From JAVMKJ01 sp031732875 (GTDB taxonomy: Bacteria; Pseudomonadota; Gammaproteobacteria; Competibacterales; Competibacteraceae): a stretch of 10,269 bases of DNA. A program made the translations under genes and the position numbers. The stretch spans positions 1 through 10,269 of the forward strand of contig JAVMKL010000007.1 in NCBI GenBank assembly GCA_031732875.1, written 5' to 3'. Positions 1 to 6,253 of this stretch are shown here, in pieces. Under the pieces are notes generated by a model, which was not told the origin of the DNA, did no database searches, and saw only the letters and a program-made list of their open reading frames with translations. Position 1 is the first letter of the stretch. Each line of letters begins with the position of its first letter.

Positions 1-1637
1 ATGGAAGACGCGAAGGGGATGCCCAGGGATTCCAGCACCCGTTCCGCCGCCGATACCCCGCGATAGTTGGCTTCTTCGAAGATGGAGTAGCCGCTCAGAT
101 CGGAATGGGCGAATAGCACCCGGTCCGGGGCTTGGAGGAGGCGCTGGCGAGCTTCGCCCCAGACGAAGTCGGGGCGCGGCCGGACCATGGCGTGACCCCA
201 ACGGACCAGATCCAGCCGGGTGATCTGTTCCCGAATGTCGGGATGAGGCCGCGACAGGTCGCGCAGAATCTTCTCCGCCCACACCGCCCACGGTGTTTCC
301 AGCAGCCGACGCCGTTCCTGGTCCGGTGGCCCGTCGCAGAGGGCGTGGTACCAGGTGAACACGGTTTTCTCCTGATGCGCCGCCAGATGCTGGTGAGTGG
401 CGACCACGTAGCCCAGCGCGTCGCTGTCGTACAGCACATTGTCCCAGGCCAGGGGCGCGCCGTGCCGTTCCCTGGGAAAGCCCCGCAGGCTCAGATTGGC
501 GACCAGCCAGGGCGCGTACGTGAACTCTCCGGTCGCCGCCGCCAACTCGGACGAAAACTCCCGAAACACCCGGGGTGCCTGAAACACCGGCGCGGCCCAG
601 ATCACCATGCGCGCCAGCCGCCTTACCGAGCGGTTTTCACGCGGAAGCCACGTATCCACCCGCACTGCCCGGTCCAGTTCCGACAGCCGCCAGGCGATGG
701 CATCGGTAATCAGATGCGGTGCCAACCGTTCCCGCAGTCGCTTGACCAGCCAGCCGTTGCCTTCGGGCCAGGTCAGTACGTCGTCGTTGTCGGCCTCGCG
801 AGCGAGGGCGTCGCGGCTGGCGAAGTAGTGAATCCCCATCCAGGCCGAGGTTTCATCGTAACGACAACCGTAATCGTCGCGGCAGGCGTAGTTGACGTAC
901 CAGTGCAGCGGTTCGGAATCCAGCCCCTCTCGCAGCAGGAAGTCGCGCATCGACAGCCGGTCCAGCGCCAGTAGGTCGGGATCGCGGGCGCTGCAGTCGA
1001 TGGGAATGGCGAACGCCTTGCGCCCCTCTATCCCGCGCCGACGTTGAAAAGTATCCATCAAATCCTGAAAGCGGCGGTACTGGTCGAAATCCCGCTGGCG
1101 AACGCCGACTTGCGGCCATAGCCCATCGTGCCAGACACCGTTGGCGTACAGCCGTTCCCGCGGGGCGAAGTTGATGTAGCGCGGATCGTAGATCGGCTCC
1201 CTCGCGTCGGGATCGCCTTGGAGGACGCCGAAGTCGGCCAGCAATTCGCGCACCGCGCGGGATTCCCGAGTGGGGAAGGGTAGATAATGCGCGCCCCAGG
1301 GATAGGCGGTAATGGAATTTTCGCCGCTGCGGGCGTTGCCGCCGACTTCCGATTCCAGTTCCAGAATCACGAAGTCGGTGAAGCCGGCTTTTTGCAACTT
1401 CCAGCCGGCGGACAGGCCGCCGATGCCGCCGCCGACGATGATCGCGGGGACCTTTTGCGTCTCGGTCGGCTCGGGAAATTCCATCCGCCGCAGCCGGTGA
1501 CCGATGACGTTGGACGCACCGAGAATTTCACCGGCCGGGAGGGGCGGCATTTTGGAGGAACGGGTTCGGCGCCAGGCGTAGGCTCCGCCGGCCGTCGCGG
1601 TGGCTCCGAGCGAGAGCAGAAATTGGCGGCGGTTCAT
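1..1637 (-). CDS. Tat-signal FAD-dependent oxidoreductase, amine-oxidase/phytoene-desaturase type (3' end beyond window)
   Basis: The reading frame is open from ATG at 1637 to the left edge (545 complete codons, no stop), so the C-terminus is missing. The N-terminus MNRRQFLLSLGATATAGGAY is a twin-arginine signal (RRQFLL followed by an Ala/Gly-rich stretch), implying folded export or membrane anchoring. Residues 65-101 form an FAD-binding Rossmann unit, IIVGGGIGGLSAG (GxGxxG), then an acidic strand end and VGGNARSGEN, the second glycine motif of the flavin amine oxidase/protoporphyrinogen oxidase superfamily. Near the visible end, HSDLSGYSIFEEANYRG followed by AAERVL looks like the C-terminal FAD-binding segment, so probably only a few residues are lost. 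The substrate cannot be read from the sequence. The start lies 10 bp after the stop of the spermidine-synthase-like gene, so the two are almost certainly co-transcribed. A polyamine or related amine substrate is an inference from that context. No strong Shine-Dalgarno is visible, which fits translational coupling. Confidence 0.88.
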   Translation of the reverse strand, partial: MNRRQFLLSLGATATAGGAYAWRRTRSSKMPPLPAGEILGASNVIGHRLRRMEFPEPTETQKVPAIIVGGGIGGLSAGWKLQKAGFTDFVILELESEVGGNARSGENSITAYPWGAHYLPFPTRESRAVRELLADFGVLQGDPDAREPIYDPRYINFAPRERLYANGVWHDGLWPQVGVRQRDFDQYRRFQDLMDTFQRRRGIEGRKAFAIPIDCSARDPDLLALDRLSMRDFLLREGLDSEPLHWYVNYACRDDYGCRYDETSAWMGIHYFASRDALAREADNDDVLTWPEGNGWLVKRLRERLAPHLITDAIAWRLSELDRAVRVDTWLPRENRSVRRLARMVIWAAPVFQAPRVFREFSSELAAATGEFTYAPWLVANLSLRGFPRERHGAPLAWDNVLYDSDALGYVVATHQHLAAHQEKTVFTWYHALCDGPPDQERRRLLETPWAVWAEKILRDLSRPHPDIREQITRLDLVRWGHAMVRPRPDFVWGEARQRLLQAPDRVLFAHSDLSGYSIFEEANYRGVSAAERVLESLGIPFASS

Positions 1638-1647
1638 CGGCTTGTGA

Positions 1648-3147
1648 TTATTGCTGCGCAACCTGATGCCACTCGCGCTCGTAGTAGCGCACCAGGATCT
1701 GGGTGTTGAGGCGGTTGATCTCGGCCTCGACCGGACCCATGTCCGGGGGGAACTGGAGCAGGGTCGCGGTGCTCTCCGGCGTCAGAAAGCGCAGGCCGGG
1801 CGGATAACGTTCGGGTGGCTGCCAGGGTTGGCGGGTCGCCAGCGCGAAGCCCCATTCCCCAAACGCCGGCACGTAGGCGTGATACGGGGTCACCCGCAAC
1901 CCGACGCTTTCGATGGTACGGGCAATGCACCAGAACGACTGACGGGCGTACAACGGCGAGGTAGTTTGGACCACCGCCGCGCCGCGTTCCGCCAGATGCT
2001 TCTCCAGCAGCCGATAGAACACATTGCTGTACAGTTTGCCCAGCGAGTAGTTGGTCGGGTCTGGGAAATCCACCACGATGAAATCGAACGTCCCCGGATT
2101 CTGCTCCAGCCAGCGGAAAGCGTCGGCATTGACGATCCGTACCTTAGGCGAATTAAGAGCGTTGTCGTTCAGGGGAGTCAGCAGTGGGTGGCTGGCGAAC
2201 AGCCGGGTCATTTCCGGATCGAGGTCGACCAGGGTGATGGATTCCACCGAGTCGTAGCGGAGGATTTCGCGTACCGCCAGACCGTCGCCGCCGCCCAGCA
2301 CCAGCACCCGCCGTGCGCCCGGCGTGGCGCTCAGGCCCGGATGCACCAGCGCCTCGTGATAGCGGTATTCGTCGCGGGAACTGAATTGCAGGTTACCGTT
2401 GAGGAACAGGCGCAGATCGTCCTTCCAGCGGGTCAGCACGATGCGCTGGTAAGGCGTGGTGCGGGCCAGGACGATCTCGTCGGCGTAGAGATGATCTTCG
2501 GCCAGGGTGGTAAGCCAGTCGGCGGCGACGAAGCCGGCGGCCAGAGCAAGAATCGCGGCGGCGCATTGTTCGCGCAGCCAGCGCGGTTGCGGCAACTGCT
2601 CGCGGAACAACCACAGCGCCCAGGCCGCCACCAGCACGTTGAGCAGACCGAACAGCAGGCTGGTGCGGTTCAGTCCCAAGTGCGGGGCCAGCAGGATCGG
2701 GAACAGCAGGGACACCGCCAGTGCACCCAAATAGTCCAGGGTCAGCACTTGCGCCACCAGATCCTTGAAGGCGAATTGTTGCTTGAGGATGCGCATGACC
2801 AGGGGGATTTCCAGCCCGACCAGAGTACCGACGATCAGCACCAGCACGTACAGCGCCAGCCGGAACGCGCCGGCCCAGGCGAAGATCAGAAACAGCGCCG
2901 GCGCGGAGAAGCCTCCCACTATGCCCACCGCCAATTCGATCTGAATAAAGCGGGCGATCAGCCCCCGGACCACGTAACGCGACAGCCAGGAGCCGATCCC
3001 CATCGCGAACAGGTAGGCGCCGATGATGGTGGAGAACTGGGTCACCGAATCGCCCAGCAGGTAGCTCGCCAAGGTGCCGGCGACCAGTTCGTAGGCCAGC
3101 CCGCAGGAGGCGATGACGAAGACCGAAAAGAGGAGGGCGTGGGTCAT
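1648..3147 (-). CDS. Membrane-embedded spermidine/spermine synthase-like protein
   Basis: The protein has 499 residues. The N-terminal ~210 residues are strongly hydrophobic, with about seven or eight candidate membrane segments beginning at residue 4 (ALLFSVFVIASCGLAYEL). The C-terminal ~290 residues form a Rossmann aminopropyltransferase domain: YQRIVLT near 233, EYRYHEALVHPG at 260-271, the nucleotide-binding loop GGGDG at 285-289, VDLDPEM at 307-313, NADAF near 340, and VVDFPDP at 358-364. The last motif aligns with the catalytic DSSDP of spermidine synthases, and its first Asp (the proton acceptor) is kept. Known soluble enzymes transfer aminopropyl from decarboxylated SAM to putrescine; whether this membrane form does so is inferred. 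ATG at 3147 was chosen because it puts the first membrane helix at the N-terminus. The frame extends to a TTG at 3249 and an ATG at 3228, but that stretch is Pro-rich and unlike the family. It is the first gene of the leftward operon with the FAD oxidoreductase. Confidence 0.9.
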   Translation of the reverse strand: MTHALLFSVFVIASCGLAYELVAGTLASYLLGDSVTQFSTIIGAYLFAMGIGSWLSRYVVRGLIARFIQIELAVGIVGGFSAPALFLIFAWAGAFRLALYVLVLIVGTLVGLEIPLVMRILKQQFAFKDLVAQVLTLDYLGALAVSLLFPILLAPHLGLNRTSLLFGLLNVLVAAWALWLFREQLPQPRWLREQCAAAILALAAGFVAADWLTTLAEDHLYADEIVLARTTPYQRIVLTRWKDDLRLFLNGNLQFSSRDEYRYHEALVHPGLSATPGARRVLVLGGGDGLAVREILRYDSVESITLVDLDPEMTRLFASHPLLTPLNDNALNSPKVRIVNADAFRWLEQNPGTFDFIVVDFPDPTNYSLGKLYSNVFYRLLEKHLAERGAAVVQTTSPLYARQSFWCIARTIESVGLRVTPYHAYVPAFGEWGFALATRQPWQPPERYPPGLRFLTPESTATLLQFPPDMGPVEAEINRLNTQILVRYYEREWHQVAQQ

Positions 3148-3213
3148 CGGGTAAACTTGAGGGGCTGGATGGGGGTTGACGGGCGGGCGGGGGGTGTTGC
3201 AAGGCCCGGTTCC

Positions 3214-3226
3214 GGAAAATTTTTCC
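3214..3226. promoter_or_regulatory. 13-bp perfect palindrome flanked by direct repeats, possible operator
   Basis: GGAAAA-T-TTTTCC is a perfect inverted repeat with 6-bp arms. It is flanked by two copies of TGCAAGGC (3198-3205 and 3228-3235), offset by 30 bp. It falls in the presumed 5' leader of the minus-strand operon, between the promoter candidate and the ATG, where a regulator could bind. No specific regulator is recognised, and the arms are short enough for chance to be possible. Confidence 0.25.
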
Positions 3227-3260
3227 ATGCAAGGCGGTGCCGCCGTCAAGGGAACGGCTA

Positions 3261-3290
3261 TTGGTTGCGTGGATTTTATGCAAAGATAAT
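3261..3290 (+). promoter_or_regulatory. Candidate promoter for the W-x-N repeat protein gene
   Basis: TTGGTT (3261-3266), an 18-bp spacer and GATAAT (3285-3290) resemble a sigma70 promoter, with a good -10 and a weak -35. It lies about 58 bp before the chosen start and overlaps the minus-strand promoter candidate, so the two directions could compete or be jointly regulated. The evidence is pattern only. Confidence 0.3.
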
Positions 3291-3300
3291 TTAATGGCAG
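3273..3300 (-). promoter_or_regulatory. Candidate promoter for the spermidine-synthase-like operon
   Basis: Read on the minus strand, CTGCCA (3300-3295) is followed by 16 bp and then TAAAAT (3278-3273). These match the sigma70 -35 and -10 consensus at 4/6 and 5/6 positions. The site lies in the most AT-rich part of the divergent intergenic region, about 125 bp before the chosen ATG. The call rests on pattern matching alone. Confidence 0.3.
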
Positions 3301-3337
3301 CGACGGTGGACGTATAGATCTTGTCTTTCAAAAACCA

Positions 3338-3342
3338 TGAGG
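3338..3342 (+). promoter_or_regulatory. Ribosome binding site that selects the start of the W-x-N gene
   Basis: TGAGG lies six bases before the ATG at 3349. The earlier in-frame ATG at 3337 overlaps this motif and has no purine-rich sequence ahead of it. This favours 3349 as the true start, giving a 157-residue rather than a 161-residue protein. Confidence 0.55.
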
Positions 3343-3348
3343 CTTTTT

Positions 3349-3822
3349 ATGCGCGATGATCTCAATCCGGATCCGAATCCGGAAGAAAGTTCCGATAACG
3401 TTGCGTCGAGCAGGCGAGAGTTTCTGATCGGCCTTGGAAGATGGTCGCCGGCTGTTATTGGGGGCATTTTTCTGGGAAGCAGGACCCGGGAAGCGGCGGC
3501 TTGGTACAACAGCGGCGCTTGGAACAATAATGCGGTAGAAGGGAGCTGGGTCGAGCGATACCCCGGTGGCGGTGGTTGGTCCAATCGCGGCGGGGCTTGG
3601 GTCAATGGTGGTCCTGGTGGCGGTGGTTGGTTCAATCGCGGCGGGGCTTGGATCAATCATAATTGGGCTAATCGATACTCCAGTGGTGGTTGGTTCAATC
3701 GCGGCGGGGCTTGGTCCAATCGCGGCAGGGCTTGGGCCAATAGTGCCGGAAGGAGCTGGGCCAACCGTCGTCCCGGCGGCGGTAGCTGGTACAATCACGG
3801 AAGGGCTTGGGTCAATCGCTGA
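3349..3822 (+). CDS. Tat-signal W-x-N repeat protein, candidate cyclophane (triceptide) RiPP precursor
   Basis: The protein has 157 residues. Residues 1-20 are acidic and polar. Residues 20-51 form a twin-arginine signal: SSRREFLIGLGRW, a hydrophobic stretch (AVIGGIFLG), then EAAA, where cleavage could expose W52. The rest is low complexity, rich in Gly, Arg, Asn, Ser, Ala and Trp. It contains 14 Trp, at 52, 58, 67, 77, 84, 94, 101, 106, 115, 122, 129, 137, 147 and 154. All are followed by x-Asn except W67-V-E69. The middle residue varies freely (Y, N, S, V, F, I, A), while W and N are fixed. Radical-SAM three-residue cyclophane-forming enzymes (the XncB, OscB and GrrM groups) join an aromatic residue to the side chain of the residue two positions later, and their precursors can be Gly-rich repeat proteins of this style. 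That role is inferred; no radical-SAM gene lies in the window. It could instead be an unmodified structural surface protein. It is the only plus-strand gene, and its codons look somewhat less GC-rich than those of its neighbours. Confidence 0.8.
   Translation: MRDDLNPDPNPEESSDNVASSRREFLIGLGRWSPAVIGGIFLGSRTREAAAWYNSGAWNNNAVEGSWVERYPGGGGWSNRGGAWVNGGPGGGGWFNRGGAWINHNWANRYSSGGWFNRGGAWSNRGRAWANSAGRSWANRRPGGGSWYNHGRAWVNR
3571..3714 (+). repeat. Three copies of a 30-bp in-frame repeat within the W-x-N gene
   Basis: Copies lie at 3571-3600, 3622-3651 and 3685-3714. The second and third are identical and the first differs by one base. Each encodes GGW(S/F)NRGGAW. Starts are 51 and 63 bp apart, both multiples of three, so the repeat expands the protein without shifting frame. 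Recent internal duplication is the simplest explanation. Confidence 0.85.
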
Positions 3823-3843
3823 CCCGCTGTTTCGATCGGATCT

Positions 3844-5640
3844 CTAATTCCAACCGGCGGCGCGCTCCCGCTCCCGGGTATCGTGATCGCGTTCGATCAG
3901 GTCCGTCAGTTCGTCGCGGGCGGTCTGCGACAGCGAGATGAGTTGCGTCTCGTCCTGATAGTGCGGATACATGCCCTCGAGCGCCGCCAGGTCGTGACGC
4001 CGGAAGGTGTCGGCCGCCAGGCGGGCCTCGTGCGCGCCGAAACCCAGTTCTCGCAGCACCCGCCTTCCCGCCCGGAGCGCCGATTCGAAGGTTTCCCGCT
4101 CGATGCGGTCGACGCCCCGGTTCAGCAGGCCGAATACGTGGGTCACGTTGCGTGCCCGAGCCACCACGATCACCTCGGGATAGCGAGCCCGCGCCACTTC
4201 CACCAGCCGCAGGCTCGCATCCACATCGTCCAGCGCGATCACCAGCAGGCGGGCTCTGGCGATCCCAGCGGCTTCCAGCAGGTCGAGTCGAGTGGCGTCG
4301 CCGTAGAACACCTTGAAGCCGAACCGGCGCAGCATGGCGATCTGGTCGGGGTCGTGATCGAGCACGGTGGCGGTGATGCCGTTGGCGAACAAGAGGCGGC
4401 CCACGATCTGCCCGAAACGGCCAAAGCCGGCGATGATCACCGGCGATTCCTGAATCGGGATCGCCTCGGGTTCGGGGGGTGCCGCCGCGTAGCGGGGTGC
4501 CAGCCAACGGTCGCAGGCCAGCAGCAGAAAGGGCGCGGCGACCATCGACAGGGCGACGCTCAGCGTCAGCAGAGCAGCCTGTTCCCGTGGGATCATCCCG
4601 GCCTGGGCGGTCATGCCCAGGATGACGAACGCGAATTCGCCCCCCGGTGCCAGCAGCGCCGCCAGCAGCCAGCGCTGGGCGAGCGGCGCGCCCAGCGATC
4701 CGGCGATGAGCCGCAGCGCCAGCAGTTTCAGCAGCAGGAAGCCGCCGGTCAGTGACAGCACTGGGGCCGGTCGCGCGGCCAGCAGCGATAGATCGATGGA
4801 CATGCCGATGGCGATGAAGAACAGGCCCAGCAGCAGTCCCTTGAACGGTTCCAGGTCGGCCTCCAGCGCGTGCCGGTATTCCGATTTCGCCAACACCACG
4901 CCGGCCAGAAAGGCGCCCAGCGCCATCGACAGGCCGGCGCGCTGCATCAACACGGCGATGACCACCACGATCAGCAACGCGACGGCGGTGAACAGTTCCC
5001 GGATGCCGGTGCGGGCGATCAGACGCAGGGCCGGACCCGCGCCGAACAAACCGGCCGCCAGGATGCCGGCGATGGCGGCCAGCCCGAAACCGACCGAGAC
5101 GTGATTGCCGGCGGTTCCGCCGCCATGGCCGAACAGCGAGGGCAGCGCGATCAGCGGAATGGCGGCGATGTCCTGGAATAGCAGAATCCCAAAGGTCAGC
5201 TGGCCGAACGGTGCGGGCAGCAGGTTGCGGTCGTTCAGAGTTCGGGCGACGATGGCGGTGGAGGACAGAGCCAGGGTCAGGCCCAGCAGCAGCGCGGCGC
5301 CGGGCGCCAGTCCCAAGGCCAGCCCCGCGCCGGCGAGCAGACCACCACAGGCGAGCAACTGGACGCCGCCGCCGCCGAACACGTCTCGCCGCATGCTCCA
5401 TAACCGACGCGGCTCGAGTTCCAGGCCGATCATGAACAGCATCAGGACCACGCCGAATTCGGCGAAATGCAGGATCGTCTCGACATCGCTGACCAAGCCC
5501 AGGCCAGCGGGTCCGATGGCGGCGCCGGCAACCAGATAGCCCAGCACCGCGCCGAGCCCGAACCGCACCGCCAGAGGGACACAAAGCACGGCCGCCGCGA
5601 GATAGACCAGCATGTTGCCCAGCCAGGCCGGTTCGTGCAT
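3844..5640 (-). CDS. kefC: Glutathione-regulated K+/H+ antiporter KefC
   Basis: The protein has 598 residues, close to the usual KefC/KefB length. Residues ~10-380 form a CPA2-type antiporter domain with about twelve hydrophobic segments. They include HFAEFGVVLMLFMIGLELEP (58-77), LFQDIAAIPLIA (154-165) and the loop HALEADLEPFKG (257-268), which corresponds to the regulatory HALESD loop of E. coli KefC. Residues ~399-520 form a RCK/KTN Rossmann domain: VIIAGFGRFGQIVGRLL (GxGxxG), LDHDP, FYGDAT and VARARN. In characterised KefC this domain binds glutathione, which keeps the channel shut, and glutathione adducts, which open it. Opening releases K+ and acidifies the cytoplasm during electrophile attack. 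ATG at 5640 was chosen because it matches the family N-terminus; an upstream in-frame extension to 5784 overlaps kefF and is not membrane-like. The gene lies 8 bp after kefF, as expected for this pair. The choice of KefC over KefB rests on the KefF-type partner. Confidence 0.95.
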   Translation of the reverse strand: MHEPAWLGNMLVYLAAAVLCVPLAVRFGLGAVLGYLVAGAAIGPAGLGLVSDVETILHFAEFGVVLMLFMIGLELEPRRLWSMRRDVFGGGGVQLLACGGLLAGAGLALGLAPGAALLLGLTLALSSTAIVARTLNDRNLLPAPFGQLTFGILLFQDIAAIPLIALPSLFGHGGGTAGNHVSVGFGLAAIAGILAAGLFGAGPALRLIARTGIRELFTAVALLIVVVIAVLMQRAGLSMALGAFLAGVVLAKSEYRHALEADLEPFKGLLLGLFFIAIGMSIDLSLLAARPAPVLSLTGGFLLLKLLALRLIAGSLGAPLAQRWLLAALLAPGGEFAFVILGMTAQAGMIPREQAALLTLSVALSMVAAPFLLLACDRWLAPRYAAAPPEPEAIPIQESPVIIAGFGRFGQIVGRLLFANGITATVLDHDPDQIAMLRRFGFKVFYGDATRLDLLEAAGIARARLLVIALDDVDASLRLVEVARARYPEVIVVARARNVTHVFGLLNRGVDRIERETFESALRAGRRVLRELGFGAHEARLAADTFRRHDLAALEGMYPHYQDETQLISLSQTARDELTDLIERDHDTRERERAAGWN

Positions 5641-5644
5641 CGCG

Positions 5645-5650
5645 CCTCTC
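5645..5650 (-). promoter_or_regulatory. kefC ribosome binding site overlapping the kefF stop codon
   Basis: Read on the minus strand, GAGAGG ends four bases before the kefC ATG and overlaps the TGA that ends kefF (5651-5649). This supports the kefC start at 5640 and indicates translational coupling of ancillary protein and antiporter. Confidence 0.65.
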
Positions 5651-6206
5651 AGTCGGTATCCGCGACCCAGGCCGGGTAGGTGTCGAGCCGGTCTCGATAG
5701 CGGGCGGCCCAAGCCCGCATGACATCGGCGTCGAGGTACGGGACGCCATGAATGATCCAGGGCGGCAGCCAGATCATGCCGCACAAACGGGCGGTTTGGA
5801 CCAGCGGGGGGATGAACGCCTCATAGGGATAGCCGTGAATCCCGCTGGGGGCGTAGGCGGCTTGCTCGCCGCCGGTGGTGGTCACGCACCAGAGATGTTT
5901 TCCCGCCAGCGCCGTCCCGCCGGGCCCGTATGCCCAGCCATGGGCCAAGACCGAGTCGATCCACTGCTTGAGCAGGGGTGGAAGGCTGTACCAGTAGGTC
6001 GGATACTGGAAGACGATGAGTCCGGCCCCCCGCGCTGCTTCCTGCTCGGCGCGCACATCGATGTCGTAGTCCGGATAACGTTCGTAAAGATCGCGGACCG
6101 CGACCCCGGGCAAACCGGCGACTGCTTCGATCATCTGGCGGTTGGCGGTCGAACGCCGGCCGTGCGGATGGGCGTAGAGTACGATGATCGGGACTTTGTC
6201 GGCCAT
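5649..6206 (-). CDS. kefF: Ancillary quinone oxidoreductase KefF of the KefC antiporter
   Basis: A 185-residue flavodoxin-fold protein of the NAD(P)H dehydrogenase (quinone) family. Visible signatures are IIVLYAHPHGRRSTANR (7-23, FMN phosphate loop), DLYERYPDYDID (39-50), PTYWYSLPPLLKQWID (69-84), AHGWAYGPGGTALAGKH (88-104) and TTTGGE (109-114). All match E. coli KefF closely. In E. coli, KefF is a peripheral FMN protein that binds KefC, is needed for full antiporter activity and reduces quinones and electrophiles with NAD(P)H. ATG at 6206 was chosen because it gives the family's short N-terminus; the frame stays open to 6305 but would overlap the upstream kinase gene. There is a 47-bp gap to the hybrid kinase upstream and 8 bp to kefC downstream. 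The Shine-Dalgarno is weak, and no promoter was recognised in the short gap, which suggests read-through from the signalling genes. Confidence 0.94.
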   Translation of the reverse strand: MADKVPIIVLYAHPHGRRSTANRQMIEAVAGLPGVAVRDLYERYPDYDIDVRAEQEAARGAGLIVFQYPTYWYSLPPLLKQWIDSVLAHGWAYGPGGTALAGKHLWCVTTTGGEQAAYAPSGIHGYPYEAFIPPLVQTARLCGMIWLPPWIIHGVPYLDADVMRAWAARYRDRLDTYPAWVADTD

Positions 6207-6253
6207 CAGGACGCTGGCGTTCGCCGGCTCGGTCCGCGCCGCAAGGTGGTTGC

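Noticed and set aside
132..974. Plus-strand frame of 280 codons at the left end
   Set aside because: It lies antisense to the FAD oxidoreductase, whose frame is open over the whole 1637 bases and carries recognisable FAD motifs.
1651..3294. Long plus-strand reading frame (547 codons) opposite the spermidine-synthase-like gene
   Set aside because: Its translation is Gln/Arg/Gly/His-rich with no domain, while the opposite strand shows clear catalytic motifs. It is a shadow of GC-rich codon use.
3571..3714. CRISPR-like spaced repeats
   Set aside because: There are only three copies, in frame inside a coding region, with spacers that continue the same protein pattern.
3328..3798. Minus-strand Pro/Thr-rich repeat protein opposite the W-x-N gene
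   Set aside because: Its repeats are the reverse complement of the W-x-N coding repeats. It has no signal or ribosome binding site, whereas the plus-strand protein has a Tat motif and a Shine-Dalgarno.
3823..3843. Shared bidirectional terminator between the convergent stops
   Set aside because: Only 21 bp separate the stops and no stable hairpin with a T-run could be seen on either strand.
3812..5749. 645-codon minus-strand frame overlapping kefC
   Set aside because: It is an Arg/Gly-rich alternate frame of kefC; the kefC frame has the full antiporter and RCK signatures.
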